A DNA stretch of 13,839 nt from an uncultured Collinsella sp. (GCA_900545875.1 URAQ01000017.1:1-13839); one strand, 5' to 3'; shown: positions 6,871 to 12,511, counted from the stretch's first letter. Translations and numbers: made by a program. Notes: generated from the sequence alone by a model not told the origin.

Positions 6871-6905
6871 ACCGGTAAACGGTCGAAATATCACCGTGAG
6901 CGGTG
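6871..6905. repeat. 18-bp direct repeat copy 2 with adjoining inverted repeat
   Basis: This is the second exact copy of ACCGGTAAACGGTCGAAA (6871-6888). ACGGT (6879-6883) faces ACCGT (6893-6897) across 9 nt, like copy 1 (8 nt). It adjoins a separate dyad CACCG-TGAG-CGGTG (6892-6905). It lies about 50-80 bp upstream of the -10 at 6956, a suitable place for an activator. Confidence 0.65.
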
Positions 6906-6952
6906 CAAAAACGTTTTACCGTATGAATCAACGAAAGCGACCTCTTCTGGGG

Positions 6953-6961
6953 TGATATAGT
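6953..6961 (+). promoter_or_regulatory. extended -10 promoter of the PTS operon
   Basis: TGATATAGT is an extended -10 (TGN followed by TATAGT at 6956-6961). No recognisable -35 lies 16-18 bp upstream, which fits dependence on an activator. Transcription would start near 6968, leaving a leader of about 140 nt before the EIIA gene. Confidence 0.55.
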
Positions 6962-6978
6962 GACAACAACACGTCACG

Positions 6979-7007
6979 TGGTTACTACCAGTTTAGAAAC
7001 CACTGGT
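6979..7007. promoter_or_regulatory. GntR/HutC-type operator of the PTS operon
   Basis: TGGTTACTACCAG (6979-6991) is an inverted repeat TGGT-N4-ACCA. It is identical over 13 bases to the site before agaS at 11271-11283. It overlaps a wider dyad ACCAGT-N9-ACTGGT (6987-7007). TGGT-N4-ACCA is the layout of DasR/NagR-type amino-sugar operators. It lies just downstream of the predicted transcription start, so repression would be by roadblock or occlusion. Confidence 0.65.
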
Positions 7008-7054
7008 CTTCAAAGAACGCTTTCTAAGAAGCTTTAAGGGCGAGCGCCCGCTGG

Positions 7055-7097
7055 CTTCCGAAAATCATCGGACTCAGATCGTACACACCTTCGGAAG
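7055..7097 (+). promoter_or_regulatory. leader stem that covers the EIIA ribosome binding site
   Basis: CTTCCGAA (7055-7062) is perfectly complementary to TTCGGAAG (7090-7097). The right arm contains most of the ribosome site GGAAGGG (7093-7099) of the EIIA gene, with a 27-nt loop between the arms. A smaller GGGC-GAGC-GCCC hairpin lies just upstream. When formed, the stem would hide the ribosome site. Confidence 0.5.
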
Positions 7098-7107
7098 GGA
7101 AATTTGA

Positions 7108-7551
7108 ATGGTTGGCTTTATTCTTACCGGTCATGGACAGTTCGCCCCCGGCCTTGCAAGCGCTATCGCTATGGTCGCTGGCGACCAGCCCGCTTTTACC
7201 GTCGTTCCTTTTGAGGGCGACCAGGCTGCTTCCTACGGTGAGGATCTCCGCGCCGCTATTACCGCCATGCGCGAGGAGTGCGATGGCGTGCTCGTCTTTA
7301 CCGACCTGCTTGGCGGCACCCCGTTCAACCAGTCGATGATGATTGCCCAGGATGTCGACAACGTCGAGGTTCTGACTGGCACCAACCTTCCCATGGTTAT
7401 TGAGCTTCTGTTCCTCCGCGGCAATGCCACGCTCGCCGAGCTTGGCGAGCAGGCCGTGACCGTTGGCCAGACGGGCATCACCGCCCAGACGGTCGCATCC
7501 ATTGCCGGCTCCGACGAAGAGGATATCTTCGGCGACGAGGACGGCATCTAA
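7108..7551 (+). CDS. agaF: PTS mannose-family EIIA component (amino-sugar type)
   Basis: This is the cytoplasmic phosphocarrier that accepts phosphate from HPr and passes it to EIIB. The 147-residue protein begins VGFILTGHGQFAPG, with the phosphorylated His at residue 9, and continues with FTDLLGGTPFNQS (64-76), in which Asp66 supports the active His. The length fits a stand-alone EIIA of this family; there is no fused EIIB. GGAAGGG lies 8 nt before the ATG, inside a possible inhibitory leader stem. It is first in the operon. Its stop overlaps the next start (TAATG), so the YajC-like gene is translationally coupled to it. The C-terminus is acidic and ends EDGI, the same last four residues as EIIC. 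The Aga assignment rests on the EIIB and EIIC sequences and the AgaS/deacetylase context; the gene name is by context only. Confidence 0.93.
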   Translation: MVGFILTGHGQFAPGLASAIAMVAGDQPAFTVVPFEGDQAASYGEDLRAAITAMREECDGVLVFTDLLGGTPFNQSMMIAQDVDNVEVLTGTNLPMVIELLFLRGNATLAELGEQAVTVGQTGITAQTVASIAGSDEEDIFGDEDGI

Positions 7552-7832
7552 TGGCCGATTTCGGAGCCAACGTCCTGAGCTCCTCGGTCGCTCTTTTAGG
7601 CCTGCTTGTCATCATGGGCTTGATTTACACCATCTGGTCGCAAATCAACATGAAGAAGAAGCAGAAGTACTTCAAGGAGCTGCACACCGAGCTCAAGCCG
7701 GGTCAGGAGGTTCTTTTCGCCGGCGGTATCTACGGAACCGTCAAAGGCATCGAAGGCGAGAAGGTCCAGATCAAAGTCCGATCCGGAGCCGTCGTAGATG
7801 TTTCGCGTTACGCGATTCAGGAGATCAAGTAA
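7551..7832 (+). CDS. YajC-family small membrane protein inside the PTS operon
   Basis: The 93-residue product has one N-terminal membrane helix (about 10-30), a basic linker MKKKQKYFKELHTELKPGQEV, and the YajC signature GGIYGTVKGIEGEKVQIKV with a final VSRYAIQEI strand. YajC is an accessory of the SecDF/Sec translocon. Homologues are also found within mannose-family PTS operons, for example glycosaminoglycan clusters of streptococci, where their role is unclear. Here the gene sits between EIIA and EIIB and overlaps EIIA by one base (TAATG). Its product is therefore probably made in fixed proportion to the PTS proteins and may assist EIIC/EIID assembly or insertion, which is inference. No SecD or SecF gene is nearby, so this may be a PTS-dedicated paralogue rather than the housekeeping copy. 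No symbol is given for that reason. Confidence 0.88.
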   Translation: MADFGANVLSSSVALLGLLVIMGLIYTIWSQINMKKKQKYFKELHTELKPGQEVLFAGGIYGTVKGIEGEKVQIKVRSGAVVDVSRYAIQEIK

Positions 7833-7868
7833 CTGTCGTCAGCAAATAACGAAAGGAAGCTGATCAAC

Positions 7869-8351
7869 ATGGCAGAACCCAACATTCTTCTTACCCGCAT
7901 CGATAACCGACTGGTTCATGGTCAGGTTGCCACCCAGTGGAACTCCACCCTGGGCTCCAACCTCATCCTCGTCGCCAACGACGACGTGTCGACCAACACC
8001 ATGCGCCAGAACCTCATGAAGATGGCCGCTCCCACCGGCGTCGCTACGCGTTTCTTCTCCCTGCAGAAGACCATCGACGTCATCGGCAAGGCGAGCCCGC
8101 GCCAGAAGATCTTCATCGTGGCCGAAACACCGGAAGACGTGCTTACGCTCGTCAAGGGCGGTGTGCCTATAAAGAAGGTAAACATCGGCAACATGCACAT
8201 GTCGGAAGGAAAGCGCCAAGTCGCCACCTCCGTCGCAGTTAACGACGAGGATGTCGCTGCGTTTAAAGAGCTGCAGGAATTGGGGGTGGAGTTGGAGATC
8301 AGGCGCGTTCCGAGCACGCCTGTTGAGGACACGAGCAAGCTCTTCTCGTAA
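7869..8351 (+). CDS. agaV: PTS EIIB component, N-acetylgalactosamine type
   Basis: This cytoplasmic component transfers phosphate from EIIA to the incoming sugar at EIIC/EIID. The 160-residue protein opens LLTRIDNRLVHGQVATQW, with the phosphorylated His at residue 17. The stretch GVPIKKVNIGNMHMSEGK (about 98-115), plus MAAPTGVATRFFSL near 52-65, resembles the Aga (GalNAc/GalN) EIIB proteins more than ManX-type EIIB. AAAGGAAG precedes the ATG. It lies 36 bp after the YajC-like gene. A 90-bp gap with two hairpins separates it from EIIC, unlike the tight spacing elsewhere in the operon. The family call is very firm; the sugar assignment (GalNAc, possibly also GlcNAc or an amino-sugar disaccharide) is inferred from similarity recalled from memory and from neighbouring genes. 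Confidence 0.93.
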   Translation: MAEPNILLTRIDNRLVHGQVATQWNSTLGSNLILVANDDVSTNTMRQNLMKMAAPTGVATRFFSLQKTIDVIGKASPRQKIFIVAETPEDVLTLVKGGVPIKKVNIGNMHMSEGKRQVATSVAVNDEDVAAFKELQELGVELEIRRVPSTPVEDTSKLFS

Positions 8352-8367
8352 TCCTCATGATCCACGT

Positions 8368-8418
8368 TGTCAGGAATGAAAACCTGACATTCTGTACGTG
8401 ATATCCAAAGTGCGTACA
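8368..8418 (+). promoter_or_regulatory. two tandem stem-loops in the EIIB-EIIC gap
   Basis: TGTCAGG (8368-8374) pairs perfectly with CCTGACA (8383-8389) around an 8-nt loop. TGTACG (8393-8398) pairs with CGTACA (8413-8418) around a 14-nt interval that allows two more G-U pairs. Neither has a U-run. They could protect or process the mRNA or attenuate transcription, setting different levels of the soluble and membrane PTS parts. Confidence 0.45.
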
Positions 8419-8441
8419 TTCATTTTGAAAGGAGGAGCAAG

Positions 8442-9242
8442 ATGGAATACTCGATCATCCAGATCGCTCTGGTCTTCGTCGTCACGTTCATCGCGGCAAT
8501 CGACCAGTTTGACTTCCTCGAGTCTCTCTATCAGCCCATCGTCACCGGCGCCGTCATCGGTCTTATCCTTGGCGACCTCAACACCGGTCTTCTCGTGGGT
8601 GGTACCTATCAGCTCATGACGATCGGCAACATGCCGATCGGAGGCGCTCAGCCGCCTAACGCCGTCATCGGCGGCATCATGGCAGCCATTCTCGCTATCG
8701 CCACGGGCCTCGAGCCCAACGCGGCAGTCGGCCTCGCCATTCCGTTCGCTCTGCTTGGCCAGCTTGGCGTTACCCTGGTCTTCACGCTTATGTCCCCGCT
8801 TATGTCCACGGCCGATAACATGGCTCACAACGCGGACACCAAGGGCATCGAGCGCCTGAACTACTTCGCCATGGCTCTGCTTGGCCTGATCTTCGCTGTC
8901 GTCGTCACCCTGTTCTTCATCGCTGGCGCTACCATCGGTCAGACCATCGCTTCTGCCATCCCGACTTGGCTGCAGACCGGTCTGTCCGCTGCAGGCGGCA
9001 TGATGCGCTTCGTCGGCTTCGCCGTCCTGCTCAAGGTTATGATGAACCGCGATATGTGGGGCTTCTTCCTCATGGGCTTTGGCCTCGCGCTCATCACCGT
9101 TGCCAACGATTCGCTGGCAACCCCTGCTCTGCTCATCCTCGCTCTCATCGGCTTCGGCATCGCTTTCTGGGACTTCCAGCAGCAGACCGAGCTGAAGGGT
9201 GCAGCTGTTTCTGACGGAGGTGACTTCGAAGATGGCATCTAA
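8442..9242 (+). CDS. agaW: PTS EIIC component (sugar channel), N-acetylgalactosamine type
   Basis: This is an integral membrane permease subunit that forms the sugar pathway with EIID. The 266-residue product is highly hydrophobic throughout. It carries AIDQFDF (19-25), YQPIVTGAVIGLILGDLNTG (30-49), GGAQPPNAVIGG (67-78) and NADTKGIERLNYFAM (about 128-142). The GAQPPN and NADT.GIER.NY segments and the C-terminal FEDGI resemble AgaC/AgaW EIIC more than ManY. The loop GGTYQLMTIG has Gln58 where I recall Glu in ManY and AgaC. The ribosome site AAAGGAGGAG is strong. The last codons contain the ribosome site and start of EIID, so the two are translationally coupled with an 11-bp overlap. The symbol reflects the closest type I recognise; agaC would be equally defensible. 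Confidence 0.92.
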   Translation: MEYSIIQIALVFVVTFIAAIDQFDFLESLYQPIVTGAVIGLILGDLNTGLLVGGTYQLMTIGNMPIGGAQPPNAVIGGIMAAILAIATGLEPNAAVGLAIPFALLGQLGVTLVFTLMSPLMSTADNMAHNADTKGIERLNYFAMALLGLIFAVVVTLFFIAGATIGQTIASAIPTWLQTGLSAAGGMMRFVGFAVLLKVMMNRDMWGFFLMGFGLALITVANDSLATPALLILALIGFGIAFWDFQQQTELKGAAVSDGGDFEDGI

Positions 9243-10314
9243 TGAGTATGTGATCCCGGAGCACTACGAGGATCTCACTCCTGCTCCGCAGCTCGACCAG
9301 AAGACCCTCAACAAGATGGCTTGGCGCTCCTGCTTCCTGCAGGCATCGTTCAACTACGAGCGCATGCAGGCCGCTGGCTGGCTTTACTCCATCATCCCCG
9401 GTCTGGAGAAGATCCACACCAACAAGAACGACCTCGCGGCTTCCATGAGCCACAACCTGGAGTTCTTCAACACCCACCCGTTCCTCGTCACCTTTGTTAT
9501 GGGCATCGTGCTTTCGCTCGAGCAGAACAAGGTTGACATCCCCACGATCCGCGCCGTCCGCGTCGCCGCAATGGGCCCGCTCGGTGGTATCGGTGACGCC
9601 CTGTTCTGGCTGACGCTCGTGCCTATCACGGCCGGCATCACCTCCAACATGGCCATCAACGGCAACGCCGCTGCGCCGATCATCTTCCTGGTGATCTTCA
9701 ACGCCGTCCAGTTCGCTCTGCGCTTCTGGCTCATGAACTGGTCCTACAAGCTTGGCACCAGCGCTATTGACGCTTTGACCGCCAACATGCAGGCCTTTAC
9801 GCGTGCCGCTTCCATCATGGGCGTCTTCGTCGTCGGTTGCCTGGTCGTCACCATGGGTGGCACCCAGATCAACCTCCAGATCCCCAACGGCACCACCCGT
9901 GGCCTCTCCGCCACTACCGTGATCGTCTCCGAGAAGGAGGCCGAGAACTTCACCGGTATGGAGGGCATCGATACCGAGACCGCTGAGGCCGGCACCATCG
10001 CCATGACCGATGAGGACGGCAACGCCCTCACCGCTTCCGATGCCGACGGCAACGCTGTCGAGTGCGGCGTCACCGATCTGGGCAACGGCATGGAGTCCGT
10101 TACCTACGGCACCGTCACCGAGGATCCGGTCAACTTCTCCGTTGCCGACACCCTCAACACCATCGTCCCGAAGCTCGTCCCGCTTATGCTTACGCTGCTG
10201 CTTTACTACATGTTCGCTAAGCACAGCTGGACCCCGACCAAGGGCATTCTCCTGCTCTTTGTCCTTGGCATCCTGGGCGCTGGCCCGCTTGGTCTCTGGC
10301 CGAGCATCTGGTAA
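9232..10314 (+). CDS. agaD: PTS EIID component with an acidic insert of about 75 residues
   Basis: This is the second membrane subunit of the mannose-family permease. It starts at ATG 9232, preceded by GGAGGTGA (9216-9223) at 8-nt spacing. A longer frame from 9199 has no ribosome site and lies deeper in EIIC. Family signs are LNKMAWRSCFLQASFNYERMQ (26-46, N-terminal amphipathic region), VRVAAMGPLGGIGDALFW (109-126), the NWSYKLG segment (169-175) and the C-terminal VPKLVPLMLTLLLYYMFAK (312-330) with a final hydrophobic helix. The product is 360 residues; relatives are usually about 260-305. The excess is a hydrophilic, Glu/Asp/Thr-rich stretch at about 221-298, between TMGGTQINLQIPNG and VNFSVADTLNTIVPKLVP. 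This is last in the operon and is followed by a strong terminator. Confidence 0.92.
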   Translation: MASNEYVIPEHYEDLTPAPQLDQKTLNKMAWRSCFLQASFNYERMQAAGWLYSIIPGLEKIHTNKNDLAASMSHNLEFFNTHPFLVTFVMGIVLSLEQNKVDIPTIRAVRVAAMGPLGGIGDALFWLTLVPITAGITSNMAINGNAAAPIIFLVIFNAVQFALRFWLMNWSYKLGTSAIDALTANMQAFTRAASIMGVFVVGCLVVTMGGTQINLQIPNGTTRGLSATTVIVSEKEAENFTGMEGIDTETAEAGTIAMTDEDGNALTASDADGNAVECGVTDLGNGMESVTYGTVTEDPVNFSVADTLNTIVPKLVPLMLTLLLYYMFAKHSWTPTKGILLLFVLGILGAGPLGLWPSIW

Positions 10315-10321
10315 GGCTCTA

Positions 10322-10368
10322 GCTTGAGGGGTGTGTCCCTACGCGGCTCACACCCCGACCCCTTAAGC
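10322..10368 (+). other. two mutually exclusive stems after EIID
   Basis: GGGGTGTG (10328-10335) can pair with CACACCCC (10349-10356). Alternatively GCTTGAGGGG (10322-10331) can pair with CCCCTTAAGC (10359-10368), including one G-U. The two stems share GGGG. Neither is followed by a U-run. They may simply stabilise the 3' end ahead of the true terminator. Confidence 0.4.
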
Positions 10369-10380
10369 CATGTGTATGTT

Positions 10381-10420
10381 AAAAGCCGCGTGCTCGAAAG
10401 AGCGCGCGGCTTTTGTTTTC
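10381..10420 (+). terminator. strong Rho-independent terminator of the PTS operon
   Basis: AAAAGCCGCG (10381-10390) pairs with CGCGGCTTTT (10405-10414). The stem continues through one G-U pair to GCTC/GAGC and a GAAA tetraloop (10396-10399). TTTTGTTTTC follows on the + strand, and an A-run at the other side makes it potentially bidirectional. Confidence 0.93.
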
Positions 10421-10475
10421 TTGATGATTCGGGTGTTGCGGACTGATAATGCTAAACACCCAAGGTAGTAGCCGA
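10421..10475 (+). promoter_or_regulatory. promoter and degenerate operator of the gntR-type gene
   Basis: TTGATG (10421-10426) and GATAAT (10445-10450) are 18 bp apart, a good vegetative promoter that begins right at the end of the terminator. AAGGTAGTAGCC (10462-10473) resembles the reverse complement of the shared operator (CTGGTAGTAACCAG): the core GGTAGTANCC is kept while the outer bases diverge. This suggests weak autoregulation. Confidence 0.5.
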
Positions 10476-10498
10476 GTTTGAGAAAATGGGAGGATAGG

Positions 10499-11230
10499 AT
10501 GGCGATCGGAGCGCGTAAACAACCGCTGTACGATCAGCTGGTCGATATTCTGACCGAAAAGATCGACCATGAATATCGCGCCGGTGACATGATTCCTTCC
10601 GAGCGCGAACTATCGGAGCGCTATGGTCTCTCGCGCACTACGGTACGCCTGGCTCTGCAGGAACTGGAGCGTTTAGGATTGGTGGTTCGGCAGCACGGTC
10701 GCGGTACCTTTGTGACCGACCGTTCGGCAAAGGCAACCAATCTTATGCAGTCCTACAGCTTTACCGAGCAGATGCGCGCGATGGGTCGCGACCCCGAGAC
10801 CACGATTCTCGAGTTTTGCGAGATGGAGGCCGATAAGAATCTGGCCGAGCATATGGGATTGCGTATCGGCGATCGCATTTTTAAGCTCAAGCGCCTTCGT
10901 TCTGCCGACAACATGCCCATGATGGTCGAACGCAGCTATCTACCAGTTCGTCAATTTTTGTCCCTAAAGCGACCGCTGCTGGAGCGTAAGCCGCTTTACG
11001 ATGTGATTGAGCAAGACTTTCAGCAAAAGATACGCGTGGCCGAAGAGGAGTTCTATGCGAGCATAGCCCGTCCCACCGACGCTCACCTTTTGGGAATTGT
11101 CGAGGGCTCGCCTGTGCTCGATTTGGTCAGGACTACGTATAACGAGTCAAACGAGGTTGTGGAGTATACACTCTCGGTTGCTCGTGCCGATCAGTTTAAA
11201 TACAAGGTTTACCACCAGCGTAGCGACTAG
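10499..11230 (+). CDS. GntR-family regulator, HutC subfamily (UTRA domain)
   Basis: This transcription factor has an N-terminal winged helix (about residues 8-75) and a C-terminal UTRA effector domain (about 95-235). The DNA-binding part shows PLYDQLVDILTEKI, AGDMIPSERELSERYGLSRTTVRLAL and the wing LVVRQHGRGTFV, all typical of GntR. The start is ATG 10499 with GGGAGG at 10488-10493; an in-frame TTG 21 bp upstream lacks a ribosome site. UTRA members such as NagR/DasR/YvoA sense amino-sugar phosphates and bind TGGT-N4-ACCA operators. Exactly this layout occurs before the PTS operon and agaS, so this protein is the likely regulator of both; the ligand (for example GalN-6-P or GlcNAc-6-P) is inference. 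The gene has its own promoter and sits between its two presumed targets. E. coli AgaR is DeoR-type and unrelated, so that name is not used. Confidence 0.92.
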   Translation: MAIGARKQPLYDQLVDILTEKIDHEYRAGDMIPSERELSERYGLSRTTVRLALQELERLGLVVRQHGRGTFVTDRSAKATNLMQSYSFTEQMRAMGRDPETTILEFCEMEADKNLAEHMGLRIGDRIFKLKRLRSADNMPMMVERSYLPVRQFLSLKRPLLERKPLYDVIEQDFQQKIRVAEEEFYASIARPTDAHLLGIVEGSPVLDLVRTTYNESNEVVEYTLSVARADQFKYKVYHQRSD

Positions 11231-11269
11231 TGTTCGCATCGTTTCCATATGATGATTCTTTGCATTTTA

Positions 11270-11305
11270 CTGGTTACTACCAGATAACCAACTGAAGTGT
11301 ATAAT
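11270..11305 (+). promoter_or_regulatory. agaS promoter with GntR/HutC-type operator
   Basis: CTGGT-TACT-ACCAG (11270-11283) is a perfect-armed inverted repeat. It shares TGGTTACTACCAG with the PTS leader site at 6979-6991, including the non-palindromic centre TACT. A consensus TATAAT lies at 11300-11305, so the operator covers the -35 region, where no clear -35 hexamer is seen. Bound repressor would exclude RNA polymerase. Confidence 0.7.
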
Positions 11306-11344
11306 TGCACGTCAGAGGATTACTTCTAGAGAGAGGTATTAGAA

Positions 11345-12511
11345 ATGTTCGAGAAGAGTGTCGAGGAGCTCACCGAGCTCGGCGCCCAGATCACCACGGC
11401 CGAGATTGCTCAGCAGCCCGAGCTTTGGCGTGATACGCTCAACATCTATCGCGAGAACAAGGAGGCCATCGAGGCCTTCCTGGCCGAGGCTCGCGCTATG
11501 GGCGAGGGTCGTCTGTCCGTTGTCTTCACTGGTGCCGGTACGTCCGACTACGTTGGCGATACTTGCGCCCCGTACCTGCGTCACGCTGGCAACACTGATC
11601 TCTACGACTTTAAGCCCATCGCCACGACCGACATCGTGAGCGCCCCGCGTGACTTCCTGCGCGCCGAGGATCCCACGCTCGTGGTTTCCTTTGCCCGCTC
11701 TGGCAACAGCCCCGAGAGCCTTGCCGCCGTTGCCGTTGCCAAGGAGCTCGTCCACAACGTCAAGTTCCTCAACATCACCTGCGCTCCCGAGGGCAAGCTC
11801 GCCGTCGAGTCTGCCGATGATCCCAATGCGCTGACGCTGCTCATTCCGCGCGCCAACGACAAGGGCTTTGCCATGACCGGTTCTTATTCCTGCATGACCC
11901 TGCTCTCCACCCTTATTTTCGACACTGCCTCTGACGAGCAGAAGGCCGAGTGGGTCGAGACCATCGCCAAGATGGGCGAGGAGGTCATCTCCCGTGAGCC
12001 CGAGATCGCCGATTACCTGGCTGGCGACTTCAACCGCGTGACCTACTTGGGTTCTGGCTCCTTCGGTGGCCTTGCCCAGGAGAGCCAGCTCAAGATCCTC
12101 GAGCTCGCTCACGGTCTGGTCGCTACTTCCTACGACACCTCCATGGGCTATCGTCACGGACCTAAGTCCTTCGTCGACGATAAGACGCTCGTCTTCGTGT
12201 TCGTCAACAACGACGCCTACACCCGTCAGTACGATATCGACATCCTCAACGAGATCGGTGGCGACGAGATCGCTCGGCACACCATCGCCGTTCAGCAGGA
12301 AGGTGCCACCGTCTATGAGGGTGAGTCCTTCACCTTTAAGGGCTACGAGGCACTTCCCGAGGGCTACCTTGCTCTGCCGTTCGTGATGTTTGCCCAGGCT
12401 ATCAGCCTGCTCAACTCCGTGCGCGTGGGCAACACGCCCGATACGCCGAGCCCCACCGGCACGGTCAACCGCGTGGTCAAGGGCGTGACGATTCACCCCT
12501 TCACCGCTTAA
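11345..12511 (+). CDS. agaS: AgaS-type SIS sugar-phosphate isomerase/deaminase
   Basis: This is a cytoplasmic double-SIS-domain enzyme. AgaS homologues convert galactosamine-6-phosphate to tagatose-6-phosphate and ammonia; the name 'tagatose-6-phosphate ketose isomerase' is an older annotation. First SIS domain: VVFTGAGTSDYVGD (59-72) and the phosphate-binding SFARSGNSPES (115-125). Second SIS domain: YLGSGSFGGLAQES (234-247) and GYRHGPKS (268-275), which carries the His characteristic of this family, then TGTVNRVVKGVTIHP near the C-terminus. The length of 388 residues fits AgaS (about 384-390) and exceeds single-SIS proteins. GAGAGG at 11331-11336 lies 8 nt before the ATG. It has its own promoter and operator and is followed by a strong terminator, so it is mainly monocistronic. 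It acts after the deacetylase encoded next. A GlmS-like or FrlB-like deglycase is less likely given the motif match. Confidence 0.92.
   Translation: MFEKSVEELTELGAQITTAEIAQQPELWRDTLNIYRENKEAIEAFLAEARAMGEGRLSVVFTGAGTSDYVGDTCAPYLRHAGNTDLYDFKPIATTDIVSAPRDFLRAEDPTLVVSFARSGNSPESLAAVAVAKELVHNVKFLNITCAPEGKLAVESADDPNALTLLIPRANDKGFAMTGSYSCMTLLSTLIFDTASDEQKAEWVETIAKMGEEVISREPEIADYLAGDFNRVTYLGSGSFGGLAQESQLKILELAHGLVATSYDTSMGYRHGPKSFVDDKTLVFVFVNNDAYTRQYDIDILNEIGGDEIARHTIAVQQEGATVYEGESFTFKGYEALPEGYLALPFVMFAQAISLLNSVRVGNTPDTPSPTGTVNRVVKGVTIHPFTA

Larger units (their letters stand above)
6394..7107. other. 714-bp non-coding regulatory region between divergent units
   Basis: This stretch separates the minus-strand DUF2975 gene from the PTS operon. 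It is visibly richer in A and T than its surroundings. No open frame in it has both a ribosome site and a recognisable product. It holds many inverted repeats, listed individually below, plus one promoter-like element at 6953-6961 and a structured leader at about 6968-7107. The stretch 6712-6804 has no element I can name. A small RNA in the 6690-6830 part cannot be excluded. Confidence 0.7.

Noticed and set aside
6616..6905. CRISPR array or mobile-element ends
   Set aside because: There are only two copies of the 18-bp repeat, 218 bp apart, with no spacer regularity, no transposase or integrase and no target-site duplication.
6962..7107. Known riboswitch class in the PTS leader
   Set aside because: I could not match the leader to any riboswitch core I know, such as glmS, TPP or purine; only the ribosome-site stem is supported.
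9145..10224. A 359-codon minus-strand open frame over EIIC/EIID
   Set aside because: It is antisense to the clearly conserved EIID gene, is rich in Gly/Asp/Val/His as expected of a shadow frame, and has no family motif.
11339..12496. A 385-codon minus-strand open frame over agaS
   Set aside because: It mirrors agaS almost end to end; this is a codon-bias artefact.
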